Source: JAOBAU01 sp034667465
GTDB lineage: Bacteria > Acidobacteriota > Thermoanaerobaculia > Gp7-AA8
Reading direction: 5' to 3'
Assembly: GCA_034667465.1 (NCBI GenBank)
Contig: JAXDJV010000021.1
Location: 132,447-196,446, forward strand
Length of the DNA: 64,000 nucleotides
Shown here: in pieces, positions 63,879 to 64,000 of the stretch
Layout: the number at the start of each line of letters is the position of its first letter
Position numbering within the stretch: the stretch's first letter is position 1
The notes under the pieces: generated by a model
Told to the model about the DNA's origin: nothing
Database searches by the model: none
The model's input: the letters and a program-made list of their open reading frames with translations, nothing else
Made by a program: the position numbers and the translations under genes

Positions 63879-64000
63879 TGTGATGTCTCAACACGTTGTT
63901 CAGTGATAGGAGTTGCCCACCCGGGCGACTTCGGTGAATCTGTGAGTGCGAACAAACAGAGAGCCGAAGGAGGCCCAGGTGGACATTCATAAGAATGCTC
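63879..64000 (+). mobile_element. Left end of an IS481-like insertion sequence, cut by the window edge
   Basis: The end TGTGATGTCTCA at 63879-63890 matches IS481-type terminal repeats. A transposase-like start follows 100 nt inside with a strong ribosome site, the usual IS481 layout. The right end is outside the window. Confidence 0.65.
63979..64000 (+). CDS. IS481-family transposase, N-terminal fragment at window edge
   Basis: GTG at 63979 with AAGGAGG at 63967-63973. The visible residues are MDIHKNA, which match the conserved start of IS481 transposases (typically M(D/N)IHKNARLTP). Only seven codons are visible, so the call depends on the terminal repeat and the spacing. Confidence 0.6.

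Overview
The window comes from a GC-rich (roughly two-thirds GC) Gram-negative didermic bacterium. An Acidobacteriota-type genome is my best guess, with moderate confidence. The support is two Oar-like TonB-dependent receptors with carboxypeptidase-regulatory N-termini, a sulfatase fused to TPR repeats as a lipoprotein, a bactofilin, Hfq with a long N-terminal extension, and a MacAB-type exporter. No rRNA and no complete tRNA gene is visible.

Layout. (1) About 1-24,923 is a large exopolysaccharide/O-antigen locus. It holds an MBOAT O-acyltransferase with an SGNH partner, eight glycosyltransferases, two methyltransferases, a hexapeptide-repeat acyltransferase, a carbamoyltransferase, two Wzy/O-antigen-ligase-like membrane proteins, an outer-membrane barrel protein, a Wza-type export protein, a Wzc-type tyrosine autokinase, a PHP-type tyrosine phosphatase and a TPR protein. 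Most genes overlap by ATGA/GTGA, indicating translational coupling. Together they would build sugar repeat units, decorate them by acetylation, methylation and carbamoylation, polymerise them and export them. (2) About 24,971-37,837 is housekeeping: a secreted protein, etfAB, hfq, pdxA, an EamA transporter, a PlsC-like acyltransferase, an MFS transporter, a membrane PP2C phosphatase, a PPC-domain protein and ettA. (3) About 38,106-46,459 holds a full-size and a half-size TonB receptor around a sulfatase-TPR lipoprotein, then an M28 peptidase. (4) About 46,464-51,939 holds an aldehyde dehydrogenase, a bactofilin and a MacAB-like ABC exporter. (5) 51,940-55,400 is a compact minus-strand operon: ArsR regulator, TauE/SafE permease, radical SAM enzyme, heme-oxygenase-like diiron oxidase and LPLAT acyltransferase. 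I rate it the best candidate for an undescribed system. (6) 55,440-57,963 has two stand-alone receiver proteins and a secreted protein whose C-terminal half resembles leukocidin-type pore formers.

(7) From about 57,986 to the right edge is a decaying mobile or accessory island. It contains a glycosyltransferase fragment, a frameshifted Rhs-tip-like metallopeptidase, a broken tyrosine recombinase, an intact LpxR-family lipid A deacylase, an intact cytoplasmic chymotrypsin-like protease, a frameshifted subtilase that has lost catalytic residues, two tRNA 3'-end remnants (one tRNA-Arg-like), a lipoprotein and the left end of an IS481-like element cut by the window edge.

Short repeats stand out: heptanucleotide arrays at three intergenic junctions (46.4, 48.5 and 50.6 kb), a 56-bp repeat that duplicates the etfB start region, and several palindromic elements. 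All functional calls rest on motif recognition by eye; no database search was run.
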